From positions 36,891 through 50,454 of the forward strand of contig DBDQ01000080.1 of the NCBI GenBank assembly GCA_002293665.1: DNA of 13,564 bases, written 5' to 3'. Origin of the DNA: Alistipes sp. UBA928 (GTDB lineage Bacteria; Bacteroidota; Bacteroidia; Bacteroidales; Rikenellaceae). The translations under genes were made by a program, and so were the position numbers. This document shows, piece after piece, positions 13,514 to 13,564 of this stretch. The notes beneath the pieces are model-generated. The model was not told the origin of the DNA, ran no database searches, and saw only the letters and a program-made list of their open reading frames with translations. Each line of letters begins with the position of its first letter. Position 1 is the first letter of the stretch.

Positions 13514-13564
13514 CACACGCATAATGCGGATATGGTGTAATTACCTCCCTCGTGAGATGCCTCC
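13514..13564 (+). other. Unidentified sequence downstream of the rightward -7 element
   Basis: This stretch starts with a short palindrome CGCATAATGCG (13518-13528) and continues GCGGATATGGTG before being cut by the window end. No open frame or complete RNA fold can be seen. A promoter-like element directly upstream and no start codon in a good position suggest a small RNA or leader, but this is only a guess. Confidence 0.25.

Noticed and set aside
13524..13564. Start of another tRNA gene (GCGGATATGGTG looks like an acceptor and D-arm start)
   Set aside because: The expected D-loop GG and D-stem partner are missing in the bases that follow, so no tRNA fold can be built from what is visible.
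1..13564. CRISPR array, insertion sequence, prophage or integrated element
   Set aside because: No direct-repeat series, transposase, integrase or terminal inverted repeat was seen; gene content is housekeeping throughout, and the tRNA has no duplicated 3' end in direct orientation that would mark an attachment site.

Overview
The window looks like chromosomal DNA of a Bacteroidota species, most likely order Bacteroidales. Three things point there. Promoter-like TAnnTTTG -7 elements lie upstream of several genes. Start codons lack strong Shine-Dalgarno sequences. The protein families (DUF4831, TIGR02757, short YbbR, Bacteroidales-type ParE) are typical of the phylum. The DNA is GC-rich with heavy use of TCG, GTC and GAC codons, which would suit an Alistipes/Rikenellaceae-like genome; that genus-level guess is weak. 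Most of the content is core housekeeping. I see no phage, transposon, CRISPR array or recognised defence system.

Layout. (1) 1-2221, minus strand: plsC followed by parE (truncated by the window edge), joined by an ATGA overlap. (2) 2222-5152, plus strand: fabD, then a ROK-family regulator with its own promoter and a probable operator, then a GNAT acetyltransferase coupled to it by TGATG. (3) 5153-5259: a compact zone between convergent genes, with a terminator-like hairpin for each direction and a 22-bp perfect palindrome. The leftward terminator lies inside the 3' end of the GNAT gene. (4) 5260-11889, minus strand: a tightly packed series read ybbR-coaE-folP-lolD-TIGR02757-trmN6-DUF4831-SDR, with three ATGA overlaps and small gaps. 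It is probably one long operon with an extra internal promoter before the DUF4831 gene. (5) 11890-12272: a non-coding stretch holding tRNA-Val(GAC) on the minus strand, its promoter, and a 23-bp perfect hairpin that overlaps the tRNA 3' end. (6) 12273-13478, minus strand: a single-chain iron-sulfur L-serine dehydratase. (7) 13486-13564: two outward-facing -7 elements forming an inverted repeat, then an unidentified rightward sequence cut off by the window end.

The genes serve basic metabolism: chromosome decatenation (parE), phospholipid and fatty-acid synthesis (plsC, fabD), CoA and folate synthesis (coaE, folP), lipoprotein or other ABC export (lolD), tRNA modification (trmN6) and serine catabolism (sdaA). 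The least explained items are an SDR/epimerase fused to a C-terminal treble-clef-like zinc-finger domain (5260-6771), the tRNA-trailer hairpin that can compete with the tRNA acceptor stem, the TIGR02757 protein coupled to trmN6, and the unidentified sequence at the right edge.
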